Below, one piece after another: positions 20,201 to 27,286 of a DNA stretch of 64,000 nt; position 1 is the first letter of the stretch, and each line of letters starts with the position of its first letter. The stretch is taken from the NCBI RefSeq assembly GCF_000350485.1, contig NZ_AORV01000016.1, positions 29,344 through 93,343 on the forward strand, given 5' to 3'. The translations under genes were made by a program, and so were the position numbers. The stretch comes from Ruminiclostridium cellobioparum subsp. termitidis CT1112 (GTDB lineage: Bacteria > Bacillota > Clostridia > Acetivibrionales > DSM-1351). The notes beneath the pieces are model-generated. The model did no database searches. It saw nothing but the letters and a program-made list of their open reading frames with translations, and was not told the DNA's origin.

Positions 20201-22214
20201 TTTGAGCAGCAATATTTGAAACCATTTCGTTAAAACTTAAGTCAAAGAAGCTGCTAAAGGTAATTTGTATTCCAAATAAAGCCTCAATATTGTGCATAAG
20301 TTCAACTACCTGAAGAGAATCCAAACCGTAGTTGGCTATGGGCTGATCTTCATACAGCATTTCGTTTTGAATCCCAAGTTTTGCTGAAATCATTTGCCTT
20401 AATAAGGACTTTATATCATTACTGCTTTCATTATAATTATAATCCTGATATTCAGATTCATGTACCGAACTAAGCTCGGATCTCCATTCACAAACAAGAC
20501 TTAGCTCATTTGATAAAAATGCCGCTTTATTTGCACGGCGCTGTATTTTGCCGCTTGAGGTTTTCAGGATACTCCCGGGCATTATCAGTTCAATAGCATA
20601 AACCTGCAGTTCATGATTTTCAGAAATATTTCTCCTGATTGCAGCTAAAACCTCATCCAAATTTTTATTGCGGTACTGTCTTTCAACCTCCTGAACAATT
20701 ACAAGCCTCTCTTCCCCGCCGGCATCAATTGAAAACGCGGCGCCTCCCGCTTGCCGGCATGCCTCATGACATTCTTCCACTGTGAATTCTATATCCTGGG
20801 GATAATGATTTCTGCCTCTGATAATAATCAGATCCTTCAATCTGCCTGTGATGAACAGTTCACCCTGTCTGAGAAAACCCAAATCACCGGTTCTTAAAAA
20901 GGGGCCCCGGCCATCCTTCAAATATGCTTTAAAGGTATAATCCGATTCTTCTTTTCTGTTCCAATAACCTTTTGCCACGCTGGGGCCGGATAGCATTATC
21001 TCCCCGACCAGATTTTCAGGGCGTTCCTCAAACCTTTCCGGGTCTGAAATTACTATTTCCTGTTCCAGCCAGACATGCCCGCAGCTGACGAACTCCTGTC
21101 TATTTTCATTATCTGATTCGGTTTCAATAATATTGTTTTCTGCAAGGGCTTTTGAATCAACACCAACAATCACTGGCGGGCTATTTCTCAAAAGCCCTGT
21201 AACAAACAGAGTCGCTTCTGCAAGTCCATAGCAGGGATAAAAATTATTTTCATTAAAACCGCGTTCTTTAAATATTTTGGCAAATGAGGCAAGAGTTGAA
21301 CTCCTGACAGGCTCGGCGCCGCTGTAGGCTACTGTCCAGCTGCTTAAATCAATTGTCTGCAGCTGTTCGGGAGTTATGGTCTTAACGCACAGGTCATAAC
21401 AGAAATTTGGCCCTCCGGTGGTATTTGCCTTATAATCCGATATTGCTTTGAGCCACCTGTAAGGTTTTTGCAGAAAGGCTGCCGGAGCCATAGTTATACA
21501 TGTGGTTCCAAGATAAACAGTCTGAATTACGTTACCGATCAGACCCATGTCATGAAATAGCGGCAGCCAGCTTAAATATATTGTATTTTCAGTGTGATTG
21601 TACGCTTTTTTTATCATTCTTTGGTTATGAATGAGATTACCATGACTTACCATAACACCTTTGGGCGCCCCGGTTGATCCCGAGGTATATTGAAGAAATG
21701 CAATGGTTTCGCTGTTTATTTCAGGATTTACCCAGTTATCTGCGAGGTCTTCTCTGACCTGGTCGGTAACAATCCATTTCATAAGTTTCAAATCGGGCGC
21801 CATCTCAAACCTTTTTTCCATGCCTGAATATACTGCTTCCTCAGTTAAGACTGCAGCTGCGCAGGAATCGGATATAATGGACTGCAGTCTGGGCATTGGC
21901 CGGTTAACTTTAGGCGGATACGCGGGTACGGCCATCACTCCGGCATAAAGACAGCCAAAAAATGCTTCAATAAACGCCAATCCAGGCTGATAAAGCAGGA
22001 GCACCCTGTCACCCTTCTGTGTACATGCCTGCAGTTCAGCACCAATAGCTCTTGACTGTTTGTCAAGCTGCTGATATGTAAAGCTCGGCCCCTCAACTTC
22101 CCCGTCTTCGAGAAAAATAAATGCTTTCTTATCTATCTGCTTTTTGGCCCGGTATTGCAGCAGTTCAACCAAATCAGAAAAATCAAATCCTGCTTCTTTT
22201 TCAGATAAGCTCAT
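11289..22214 (-). CDS. Hybrid FAAL-NRPS-PKS loading and first extension protein (FAAL-ACP-C-A[Gly]-PCP-KS-AT-KR-DH-ACP)
   Basis: The protein has 3641 residues. The ATG at 22214 is chosen because GGAGG sits 6 bases ahead; an in-frame ATG at 22226 lacks a good site. Domains: fatty acyl-AMP ligase (1-580; YTSGSTGAPKG and SWLPLFHDMGLIG are FAAL-typical); ACP (GLDSL near 630); condensation (HHIITD near 826, then Phe instead of Gly); adenylation (YTSGSTGKPKG near 1320) whose pocket residues read DILQLGMIWK with Lys from NGKVD, matching the glycine code; PCP (GGHSL near 1707); KS (ACSSS near 1945); AT (GHSIGEY near 2397, HAFHS near 2493, malonyl type); KR (TGGLGGVG near 2920); DH (H-x3-G-x4-P near 3175, second Asp in HPAVMD near 3340); ACP (GGTSL near 3565). 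The expected product is a fatty acid amide-linked to glycine, extended by malonate and reduced and dehydrated to an enoyl unit. DH lying after KR is not the canonical DH-KR order. The loaded acyl chain is not predictable from sequence. Confidence 0.95.
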   Translation of the reverse strand: MSLSEKEAGFDFSDLVELLQYRAKKQIDKKAFIFLEDGEVEGPSFTYQQLDKQSRAIGAELQACTQKGDRVLLLYQPGLAFIEAFFGCLYAGVMAVPAYPPKVNRPMPRLQSIISDSCAAAVLTEEAVYSGMEKRFEMAPDLKLMKWIVTDQVREDLADNWVNPEINSETIAFLQYTSGSTGAPKGVMVSHGNLIHNQRMIKKAYNHTENTIYLSWLPLFHDMGLIGNVIQTVYLGTTCITMAPAAFLQKPYRWLKAISDYKANTTGGPNFCYDLCVKTITPEQLQTIDLSSWTVAYSGAEPVRSSTLASFAKIFKERGFNENNFYPCYGLAEATLFVTGLLRNSPPVIVGVDSKALAENNIIETESDNENRQEFVSCGHVWLEQEIVISDPERFEERPENLVGEIMLSGPSVAKGYWNRKEESDYTFKAYLKDGRGPFLRTGDLGFLRQGELFITGRLKDLIIIRGRNHYPQDIEFTVEECHEACRQAGGAAFSIDAGGEERLVIVQEVERQYRNKNLDEVLAAIRRNISENHELQVYAIELIMPGSILKTSSGKIQRRANKAAFLSNELSLVCEWRSELSSVHESEYQDYNYNESSNDIKSLLRQMISAKLGIQNEMLYEDQPIANYGLDSLQVVELMHNIEALFGIQITFSSFFDLSFNEMVSNIAAQKAALELPGDTASNVGNVNVIPKQNRFIERPLSRGQKALWFLQQVQPDNIVYNITRAVWIDTGLDVHALERTFNRLAERHSILRTTFHDRDGEPVQHIYDIPGNLFRVEDASAWNQDYLEKRIFEESNKPFDLEKGPLFKVCLFTASENRHLMLISVHHIITDFWSLSIILNDMAVFYNEEKSGVKTELAPIKYDYFEFVEQQEKILQGEEGKRLWKYWKNQLGGELPVLNLPTDKQRPPVQTYKGQTISFKINNEIAGKLKEIAKRNGATLYMVLLAAYEILLHRYSGQHQVLVGSPTSGREDAAFSEVVGYFINPVVLKSEYADNQKFSEFLSATRKTVLEAFSNQRFPFPTLVERLQPQRETAYSPVFQAMFVLQKAHVLNDKGLTPFALGMPDVQMQLGDLTLRSAEISQKTSQFDLTAAFAETEDGLAATLEYNSDLFYPSTVERIAGNFEVLIMDISNNPDKVVSKLQIINEKEREKVLTDWNKTEGDYPQSCIHQMIEEQVRKTPDKTAVTFKNERLTYLELNKKSNQLAHYLRKQGVGPGTLVGLCINRSLNMLMGLLAILKAGGTYVPLDPSYPAERLAYMVQDSKLPLLLTGSDLSAFASDIPVKITDLDALCVQVSDENSENPENDVSQDNAAYVIYTSGSTGKPKGVQISHRALVNFIISMQKEPGLTQGDNLLSVTTLSFDIAGLELYLPLSAGAGLVIASKEAVYDADELISEISRNNITVMQATPATWRMLIDAGWNGNGKLKILCGGEAMPRELADQLLKRCGCLWNMYGPTETTIWSTIMNVKSGRGQISIGRPILNTQIYILDSNMEPVPIGVTGEIYIGGHGLADGYLNRPELTSERFVDNPFKNGRNYKMYRTGDLGRYLPDGNIEALGRVDNQVKIRGFRIELGEIEALLARHPDIHEAVVAAKEVNRGDRQLIAYYTCGNETVPADIELRNLLKQDLPSYMIPSAFVKMTALPLTPNGKVDRLSLPVPEALAGAVTAVVADNVEKRNTNPRSSIEKMIVEIWREVLHIENIGTEDNFFDIGGHSLLLSRVYNLLKKQVNKEITMVDMFKYPTVQSLAGFLDTDGKQDKKDSNNSKIKLSYGTKKEDIAIVGMSGRFPGAKDVEEFWDNLSKGVEAVSFFNDEELSKAEVDAALLNNPDYVKARAILDKAEYFDAAFFGFSPREAEILDPQHRLFLECAWEALENAGYNPDRFEGKIGVYAGVGLNHYLLNLYSENGLIDSLGTYQTFIGNDKDFVPTRVSYKLNLKGPSINVQTACSSSLVAIHLAKQSLISGECDMVLAGGVSVKTPQTEGYIYQKGGIPSPDGHCRAFDAEAQGTVFGNGVGIVVLKRLEAAISDGDYIHAVIKGTAINNDGSSKIGYTAPSVVGQSEVIAEALINAGVTADTIGYIEAHGTGTPLGDPIEISALKEAYRDVKLKQQCRVGSVKTNIGHLDTAAGVAGIIKTTLALKHKAIPPSLNFKSPNPQLGLEDSPFCINDRLSDWTASETGNPRRAGVSSFGIGGTNAHIILEEGPDIIKSGEVRPWKLLMLSARTETALETASLNLSNYLKKNAEVELADAAFTLQTGRKSMQCRRFAVCRDTEDAAAVLEALDPQRVINGNSSVRNPAITFMFPGQGAQYVNMAHGLYQSEPVFKETVDRCCIILKPILGFDLLELIYPEEADTGIHGEKLQQTAITQPVLFVIEYAAAALFMSLGIYPASMIGHSIGEYVAACIAGVFSLEDALKLVAARGRLMQSAAPGSMLAVPLPEEKVIQYLREGLSIAAVNSPSLCVVSGTHESINELEQQLAQLDTACKRLHTSHAFHSVMMEPVLDEFRQIVSRIKMNSPEIPFISNLKGDWISDSDAVDPEYWAGHLRGTVRFADGIRKLLQQPDGILLEAGPGQTLCTLARQQPGSGNTHAILSSIRHPRENRADEEYFLNAVGRIWLAGVEIDWKNYYSNERRYRIPLPAYPFERQRYYIEVNKNKPDKNNRTLNKINDMADWFYIPSWKKTMPPVLEQAERTTENWLIFTDSWGLGVETASLLINKNINVISVARGNKFDKVSASQYTVNPLEKKDYTSLFEELEKENLLPGAIAHFWSLTEEVVPMGALDEGLNAGFYSLMYIAQAAGKYPAGNPIRIEVITNGMEKVENRDIIYPVMAALKGPLKVIPQEYPGVSCRCIDIGTACTDCSWREDAAEQIIAELLSKPQNEIVAYRGAERWVQSYETAKIGESTGIPQNLREKGVYLITGGLGGVGLELAGYLAERVKARLILIGRSVFPEREEWGQWISGHDVQDETSLKINKIKEIEELGGKVSVLSADVSNAEEMKACVDFAVKTYGDLNGVIHGAGLPGGGIIQLKTREAAGRVLLPKVQGLTALASALENTKLDLFVLCSSINSVIGGFGQIDYTAANAFLDAFAVNKAARKGTRYISICWDRWKDVGMAAQAGGTNDHQKGGSLSTTPVHHPLLDKCIVETLNRDVYSTSFQVEKHWVLSEHTIAGKPTVPGTTYLEMVRAAFEKHAVGKGIEISETAFMAPLVVNMDETREALTILDEKGEAFEFKVMSRLVSRDGKTMSWQPHAAGKIRSCEEQPLKQYDIDSLISRCNIKEMEVNKNDIVGEAERFVGTGPRWNNLKKIYFGENEALTVLELSHEFLGDMEHMKLHPAVMDVATGFVQRFAGDGNYLPLAYERLTVNDSMAARMYGYVRFKDKGPKSQKDTITCDISIIDENGTVLVDIAGFTMKRVNQELTASLNNSFAEGKLEEIESEGLIAAANPLYGRLSEKAQWPLDGGLSSKEAIAAFERVLSGCTVPNVVISTRDLTSVIESINSFNRDTIAGEIASIEISQPVHARPSINSAFIAPGNELEQTIGSVWQKVLGIDQIGINDNFFELGGTSLTGIQVVSELKKVLGKELPTVSIFEAPTISLMSRLLSPEKNQQTFEHTRNRAEKKNEALNRRKIQSKESRR

Positions 22215-22228
22215 TACAACCTCCATTT

Positions 22229-22324
22229 CGCCGCAATTGCGGCGTCACAAATAGGAATGAAAATCCGCTTGTGGATTTTTGTGCGTGAAATTTCAGTATG
22301 TAAACACAAATTTATCTTTCACGC
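22229..22324 (-). promoter_or_regulatory. Three stem-loops in the leader before the giant NRPS-PKS gene
   Basis: The 147-bp gap between the amidase gene and the NRPS-PKS start contains three inverted repeats in transcript order. They are GCGTGAAA/TTTCACGC (22317-22324 with 22283-22290), AAAATCC/GGATTTT (22273-22279 with 22260-22266) and CGCCGC/GCGGCG around AATT (22229-22244). The last is a perfect 16-bp palindrome ending a few bases before the GGAGG site. They could tune read-through, mRNA processing or translation of the 11-kb reading frame. No promoter was identified here. Function is inferred only from position and pairing. Confidence 0.5.
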
Positions 22325-22361
22325 TGGCCCCTCCTTAATAAAGAACGACTCCTCAAATTGA

Positions 22362-23666
22362 TTACCAATCAACAGCTACTTTATGATATGTAGGTGCGTT
22401 AGCCCACATTTTGGTTTTGGGATGAAAAGATATTTCCAATAAAAATGTAGCGGGTTCAAAAATAATAGACTGGTTTGTCAATCTGTTATAAAGATGACCG
22501 CTGTCATTGAAGGTTCCTGGTGAACCTTTTCCGAAGGATATAACATCTTTGAGCTCGTCCAGTGTGACACTGTCACCCTTGGCCTGCAGCTGTTCCCTCA
22601 TATTATTCCATCTCTTGGTATTATACTTGTTATCGGTATGGTTATCGCTATTACCTTTCAGAACAAATGAGTTTACACTGCCCACTGCGTTTTGAATTCC
22701 CCAAGTTATACCTTTGTTTAATGTTGAACTGTCGCTCCTGAGCTCACGTTTTACACGTTCATCATCAGGTCCCGAACCGCTGAAGTTATTCTCCAGCACC
22801 TTACTTTCCTTAGAATCGGAAAGAGCTACAATATGATTAAATGTATAAAGTTTGGCAGGTGCTTTCATATAATCCGCAACACCGGTCAATGTTTTCTCAT
22901 TTTCAAGTGCAAGCCTCAAATCAAAAACATAAGATATTCTTCCCTGGGAGGTATACACTGAACCCGATGCAGAATCCAGAATTGCTGCAAAAACCCCCTC
23001 ACCATTAAATCCGGTCAGAATTCCCATAAAACCCAAATACCCAACCGAACATATGCGGTTTGAAGAATTATTTATAAATGTCACTGCCGGAAACCTGGAT
23101 ATTTGCATTTGTGAGCCGCCATACCAATCCAGATTTCTTCCTGAAATTGTATTTCCATTAGAGGAGCGGCTGCCGAAAACCGATACAAAAGTGCATTGTG
23201 TGGCTCTCAGAATATCCGGAAATAAGTTGTACATATAAAATTCATCAATAGAAACCTTGTCGTCTCCTCTTACATTTTGACTTCCTCCTGAAAAATTGGA
23301 AGCCATTCCTTCTATTTCATCTCTGAACTGCTGAGGTATCTGGGGCTTCAAATCCTCAATTCTTCTCAGCATTTCATCATAGGTGTCCTGATTGCTGAAT
23401 ATCTCTTCAAGATATGTATCAACCAACATTTCAAAATCCGGCACCATTTTCAGAATACCTTCGGAATAATCCTTACCTATTTGCATGTGGCTTGACATTT
23501 TTGAAAAATCAAGCTCAACCCGGAAATAATCGCCTTCATTTATTATTTTTACATTTTCAGCCGAATAGGTATCCTGACCCTTAATAACAGGTAGTGTTGC
23601 TTCTCCGCATGCTGAAAGCAGAAGTGATATAATTATCATAAACATACAACACAATTTTTTAAACAT
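22362..23666 (-). CDS. Extracytoplasmic lipoprotein, Ntn-hydrolase / C45 or choloylglycine-hydrolase-like amidase
   Basis: The protein has 434 residues. It begins with a lipoprotein signal (lipobox LSAC, Cys20), so it should be anchored on the outer face of the membrane. The core resembles N-terminal-nucleophile amidases of the C45 acyltransferase, acid ceramidase and choloylglycine hydrolase type. Cys158 in ATQC is the likely nucleophile exposed by self-cleavage, and GNTISGRNLDW at 171-181 is the family hallmark. Known members cut or form linear amide bonds, including N-acyl amides. It has a GGAGG site, sits 27 bp after the thioesterase gene and directly precedes the FAAL-Gly synthetase, so it is probably cotranscribed. 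The natural inference is that it removes the fatty acyl group from an exported acyl-glycyl product. A self-protection role or an unrelated amide substrate remains possible. Substrate identity is not visible in the sequence. Confidence 0.75.
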   Translation of the reverse strand: MFKKLCCMFMIIISLLLSACGEATLPVIKGQDTYSAENVKIINEGDYFRVELDFSKMSSHMQIGKDYSEGILKMVPDFEMLVDTYLEEIFSNQDTYDEMLRRIEDLKPQIPQQFRDEIEGMASNFSGGSQNVRGDDKVSIDEFYMYNLFPDILRATQCTFVSVFGSRSSNGNTISGRNLDWYGGSQMQISRFPAVTFINNSSNRICSVGYLGFMGILTGFNGEGVFAAILDSASGSVYTSQGRISYVFDLRLALENEKTLTGVADYMKAPAKLYTFNHIVALSDSKESKVLENNFSGSGPDDERVKRELRSDSSTLNKGITWGIQNAVGSVNSFVLKGNSDNHTDNKYNTKRWNNMREQLQAKGDSVTLDELKDVISFGKGSPGTFNDSGHLYNRLTNQSIIFEPATFLLEISFHPKTKMWANAPTYHKVAVDW

Positions 23667-23693
23667 TGGATACCTCCAATAATTGATTTTGTT

Positions 23694-24401
23694 CTATCTT
23701 ATCAATGATTTATTTATGAGGTCTAAAACATTTTCCATCTGAGAATGAATAAAGAAATGTCCTCCGTTAAATTGACAGCAGTTAAATTCGTTGCCGGCAT
23801 ACTTCTTCCATTCCAGCATCTCATCGAAAGGTGTTCCTTCATCGTCACTTCCGCTGAGTGCAGTTATCGGACAACTGAACCTGTAATCTCTGTCAGGATT
23901 ATATACATATTCTTCAACGATTTTGTAATCAGCTTTTAACACCGGAATAAATATATTACATAATTCTGTTGATTCAAATATTTCTTTGGAGGTTCCGCCG
24001 ATGCCCAGTATGCATTCCTTGAATTCTTCATCAGGAAGCAAATGCAGCTTGGACTCGTTCTTTACTATATGTGGCGGACACCTTCCTGAAAAGAAAATGT
24101 GTACGGGTTCCCGGCAGCCCAGCTTCATCAGTTTATTAACCAGCTCATATGCCAAAAGGTTGCCCATACTATGCCCAAAAACAGCATAAGGAGAATTATT
24201 TATTTTTTCATAAACCGCTTTTGTGATATCGTCAACCGCCTCATCAACATCCTTGTAAAAAGGCTGATTAAATCTTTTACCCCTGCCTGCCAGTTCTACC
24301 GGTTCAATCTGAATATTTTCCGCGATTAATTTTTTCCATTTGAAATAAACCGTTGCCGAACCTCCGGCATATGGTAAACAAATTAGTTTAATTTTTTCCA
24401 T
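23694..24401 (-). CDS. Type II thioesterase (alpha/beta hydrolase) of NRPS/PKS clusters
   Basis: The protein has 235 residues, the normal length for external type II thioesterases. Visible hallmarks are LPYAGGSA near the N-terminus, the nucleophile Ser78 in GHSMG, and a C-terminal GGHFFIH that supplies the catalytic His. These cytoplasmic enzymes remove wrong or stalled acyl groups from carrier proteins of the assembly line. The start is supported by AAAGGAAG about 8 bases ahead of the ATG. It lies between the exporter gene and the amidase gene on the same strand with short gaps, consistent with one operon. There is no signal peptide. It is unlikely to be the chain-releasing enzyme, which should be a domain at the end of the last synthase outside the window. 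Confidence 0.9.
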   Translation of the reverse strand: MEKIKLICLPYAGGSATVYFKWKKLIAENIQIEPVELAGRGKRFNQPFYKDVDEAVDDITKAVYEKINNSPYAVFGHSMGNLLAYELVNKLMKLGCREPVHIFFSGRCPPHIVKNESKLHLLPDEEFKECILGIGGTSKEIFESTELCNIFIPVLKADYKIVEEYVYNPDRDYRFSCPITALSGSDDEGTPFDEMLEWKKYAGNEFNCCQFNGGHFFIHSQMENVLDLINKSLIR

Positions 24402-24486
24402 ATATAACTTCCTTTACGGTTGCAGATGAATTTTATTTATTTTAATTGTATGTATAGACTGATTTTCGTAAAACGCAATTGATATG

Positions 24487-26472
24487 TCAGACACCGACCA
24501 GGTCGAGCTGTAAATTATTGATTTCTCCAACATATCCGGTTATTTTACCTCTTTCCATTTTTATGACCTTATCGGCCAAATCAAAGTAACGGTCATCATG
24601 TGTTATTGCAATAACACACTTTCCTCTATCTTTCAGTTCTTTAATCAGCTGATTATAAAACAGTTCTCTAAACTCAGGATCCTGATCGGCAGCCCATTCA
24701 TCAAAAAGACATATGGGCCTGTCCTCAAGATAGCAAAGCATCAATGCCAGTCTTTTCCTTTGACCGGTCGAAAGTTTGGTAGTGCTGAACATACCATCAA
24801 TAACCTCAACCTTGTCTTGTAAACGTAATTCTTTCAACCGGGCTTTTATTTCATCGCTCCTGCTTTCGCTGTCTATTCCATATAATTTTTCAAAGAGGTG
24901 GAAATCACTGAATATAGTGGAGGAGTACTTTCCCAGATCAACAGGCTCAATTTTGCTTCCATTAAGAATAGTATCACCCGCTTTGGGACTGTACAACCCT
25001 GTAATCAGCTTGGCAAGAGTGGATTTTCCGCTGCCGTTTCCACCGGTAATAAATGTGACTTCACCGGCTTTAAAGCTGCAATTGACAGGACCTACAGAAA
25101 ACATTTTGTTCTCTTCCCCTTCTTCACTCCTGTACTCGTAAACTATATCCTTTAAAACCAATTCTATACTGCCGGAACTGCAGGCATCCGAAAGATTCTG
25201 CCGGGATTTTTTTTCATAGGAAATTGAATTAAGAATTTGGTTTATTCTTTTCCAGCTGATTGATATTCTAACAATATTAGGCATTGCATTTAATAAAACA
25301 TTGACTGCCCCTGACATGTATAAGTAGATGAAAACGTAGCTGTTCAATGTTGCATTATCAACATTATTAAAGATTAATGGAAATACAAAAACAACAACTC
25401 CAATGACAGATGTAAATAACAATTCTCCCATCACAGTAACATTGGCAAACCTGAAATCACCTTTTGAACGGCTCTCTTTATAGTCCTGGCAAGTATTCTG
25501 CATATCCATTCTGAATTCAGATTTCTTGCTGCTATTCAAATAAAGCTCTTTAAATCCGCTGATTAATTCATCTATATATTTAAAAAATTTATTCTGTATA
25601 TCCCTTGTTTTTTCCCAAAATTTGTTTACAGACATTCCGGCCATATAAAAAATACTTGCTGCAAGCAATATGGTTACAACCGAAAAGAATAGACCGTAAA
25701 TGTTTAGATTTCCAAGGTAGATCAGACAGCAAACAAGTGATATAACTGATGTTAATCCGCTGATTATTATATTGACCGAGCTGCTGATCGTTTCTGTATC
25801 ATTATTGAGAGCAGCCTGTATACTACCCTGTTCAAACGCCTCGAACTCCTCATACGGCATATGCAGAATTTTATCTGTAATCTGCATTCTTTTATTAAAG
25901 ACAAGCTGGTTGGTATAAACAACCAACTTATTTCTTGACATTACCGAGCATGCGGCAAATACAACAAGTCCAATGATAAGGTATAAATATAATCCGCTAT
26001 CTACTCTGTCATTTCTATTGACCGCACTGTTAATTGTAAAAATCAGAAGAGTGTTTCCAAGACCGCCAATAATACTTAACCCCGTCAAAGTAAAATACGG
26101 GATTTCTTCAGAATTGACAAAATAAATGGAAAAAATCAGATATATGTAAAAAACAGGTACTACTATTGCCAGAGACAGACCGGCATATATAACACTTATG
26201 GGCCCCTCAACCATTAAAAACGGCCATGTGCCGCTGGCTAACAAAATATCGGGCATGTGGTAAATGCAATACATAACTGCAAGAAATAAAACCACTGAGA
26301 ATATGAAACCGATAAGCCCTTTTATACTAAAACCGATGAATTTTGTTTTCCTGCTGAATATTCCCCAAATTCCTTTTATAAAGAAAAACAGTGTTGCTAT
26401 TAAAAATAAAACTGAAATGCATATAATAGATATTGCTGCTACACTCACTTGGAGCATCCCCTTCCATGCCAA
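24487..26472 (-). CDS. Fused permease-ATPase exporter of the cyclic-peptide / PvdE-SyrD type
   Basis: The protein has 661 residues. An N-terminal region with many hydrophobic segments (about residues 10-190, longer than usual for the family) is followed by an ABC exporter membrane domain and a C-terminal ATPase. The ATPase has Walker A GGNGSGKST near 476, signature LSTGQRKR near 565 and Walker B CLFDEWAADQDPEF near 585, then an H-loop in ITHDDRYF. LSTGQRKR with FDEWAADQDPEFR is characteristic of the PvdE/SyrD group, which exports acylated or cyclic peptide metabolites. It is the first gene after a consensus promoter and heads the biosynthetic operon. The start is uncertain: 26472 is a TTG with a poor ribosome site, while an ATG at 26457 follows AAGGGG with almost no spacing. 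Confidence 0.88.
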   Translation of the reverse strand: MAWKGMLQVSVAAISIICISVLFLIATLFFFIKGIWGIFSRKTKFIGFSIKGLIGFIFSVVLFLAVMYCIYHMPDILLASGTWPFLMVEGPISVIYAGLSLAIVVPVFYIYLIFSIYFVNSEEIPYFTLTGLSIIGGLGNTLLIFTINSAVNRNDRVDSGLYLYLIIGLVVFAACSVMSRNKLVVYTNQLVFNKRMQITDKILHMPYEEFEAFEQGSIQAALNNDTETISSSVNIIISGLTSVISLVCCLIYLGNLNIYGLFFSVVTILLAASIFYMAGMSVNKFWEKTRDIQNKFFKYIDELISGFKELYLNSSKKSEFRMDMQNTCQDYKESRSKGDFRFANVTVMGELLFTSVIGVVVFVFPLIFNNVDNATLNSYVFIYLYMSGAVNVLLNAMPNIVRISISWKRINQILNSISYEKKSRQNLSDACSSGSIELVLKDIVYEYRSEEGEENKMFSVGPVNCSFKAGEVTFITGGNGSGKSTLAKLITGLYSPKAGDTILNGSKIEPVDLGKYSSTIFSDFHLFEKLYGIDSESRSDEIKARLKELRLQDKVEVIDGMFSTTKLSTGQRKRLALMLCYLEDRPICLFDEWAADQDPEFRELFYNQLIKELKDRGKCVIAITHDDRYFDLADKVIKMERGKITGYVGEINNLQLDLVGV

Positions 26473-26539
26473 TGATTAACAAATTGCTATTTATTAAACT
26501 GTTTTACAAATATCGGGGTTATTTTACATATTTATACTC

Positions 26540-26567
26540 ATTATAACATTTTTATTTTAAAATACAA
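26540..26567 (-). promoter_or_regulatory. Sigma-A promoter of the lipopeptide-polyketide operon
   Basis: On the minus strand, TTGTAT (26562-26567), a 16-bp spacer and TATAAT (26540-26545) form a near-consensus promoter. It has an extended -10 (TGTTATAAT) and lies in AT-rich DNA about 68 bp upstream of the exporter start. The rest of 26473-26608 is AT-rich, and no separate operator was recognised. Confidence 0.65.
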
Positions 26568-26608
26568 CATTTTTCCATTTTTTTGATTTATATTTTTTTG
26601 CTTTTGGA

Positions 26609-27286
26609 TTATTTTTTAATACCAATCTCTTTGAGCCATTCAATTATATCTTTTTTAACATTGTCCTTTTTACTTAACTGATTTTTTGTAAAACTTATAC
26701 TCTTGAGCAGCTCTGCATCTGAACATTCGTTTTCAAACTGTTTGAAGAAATCTCCATAGTCGCTCCCACATGTACAAAATGGTACAACTTTTTTACCTTT
26801 TAATTCATATTGAGACAGAAATGACATAACTGGAGGAGGAACAGAAAACCACCAAACTGGTGCTCCGACAAAAATCAAATCATATTGATCAATATTGTGT
26901 AATGAACTTGTCAGTTTTGGCTTATAGCCTTCACTTAAATGTTTTTTTACTACTTCTTCCACATCTTTGCGATAGTAATCAAATTCTGACTTGATTTCAA
27001 AAATATCAGCTCCGGTCTCATTCTTAATAATATTTGCTATGTCTTTTGTGTTTCCTGTTAATGAATAATAAACTACCAGTATTTTTTCATTGCCGGCTTT
27101 GGATGATTGGGTTGATTCTGCATTTGAACTTTCAGGTGAATTCGACATTGTGTTCGTCGAAGCGTTTGCGCTTGAGGCTAATCGGGAATTGGAATAGGCA
27201 TTTTCCATAGATTCTGCCGAGCAGCCTCCCGGAATAAGCAAAACTGAAGTAAGCAGCAATATCAGTATTGAAATTTGTCTTACCAT
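26609..27286 (-). CDS. Membrane-anchored flavodoxin (lipoprotein)
   Basis: The protein has 225 residues. The N-terminus is a signal peptide with a lipobox-like PGGC (Cys22) and a Ser/Asn/Thr-rich linker to about residue 68. A flavodoxin domain follows, with the phosphate-binding loop YYSLTGNTK near 74-82 and an FMN-loop stretch containing GAPVWWFS. Flavodoxins carry electrons through FMN. Lipoprotein versions occur in clostridia and would act at the outer membrane face, but their partners are unknown. The ATG follows GTGAGGG. It lies 136 bp upstream of the biosynthetic operon, whose own promoter is in that gap, so any link with the cluster is only positional. Confidence 0.85.
   Translation of the reverse strand: MVRQISILILLLTSVLLIPGGCSAESMENAYSNSRLASSANASTNTMSNSPESSNAESTQSSKAGNEKILVVYYSLTGNTKDIANIIKNETGADIFEIKSEFDYYRKDVEEVVKKHLSEGYKPKLTSSLHNIDQYDLIFVGAPVWWFSVPPPVMSFLSQYELKGKKVVPFCTCGSDYGDFFKQFENECSDAELLKSISFTKNQLSKKDNVKKDIIEWLKEIGIKK

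Noticed and set aside
1..22200. Many plus-strand reading frames of 60-220 codons opposite the PKS and NRPS genes
   Set aside because: They lie entirely antisense to intact megasynthase domains, lack ribosome sites and recognisable domains, and recur at matching positions of repeated modules.
1..22214. Repeated DNA blocks as possible mobile or repeat elements
   Set aside because: The repeats are homologous KS, AT, KR and ACP domains of successive modules and code continuously.
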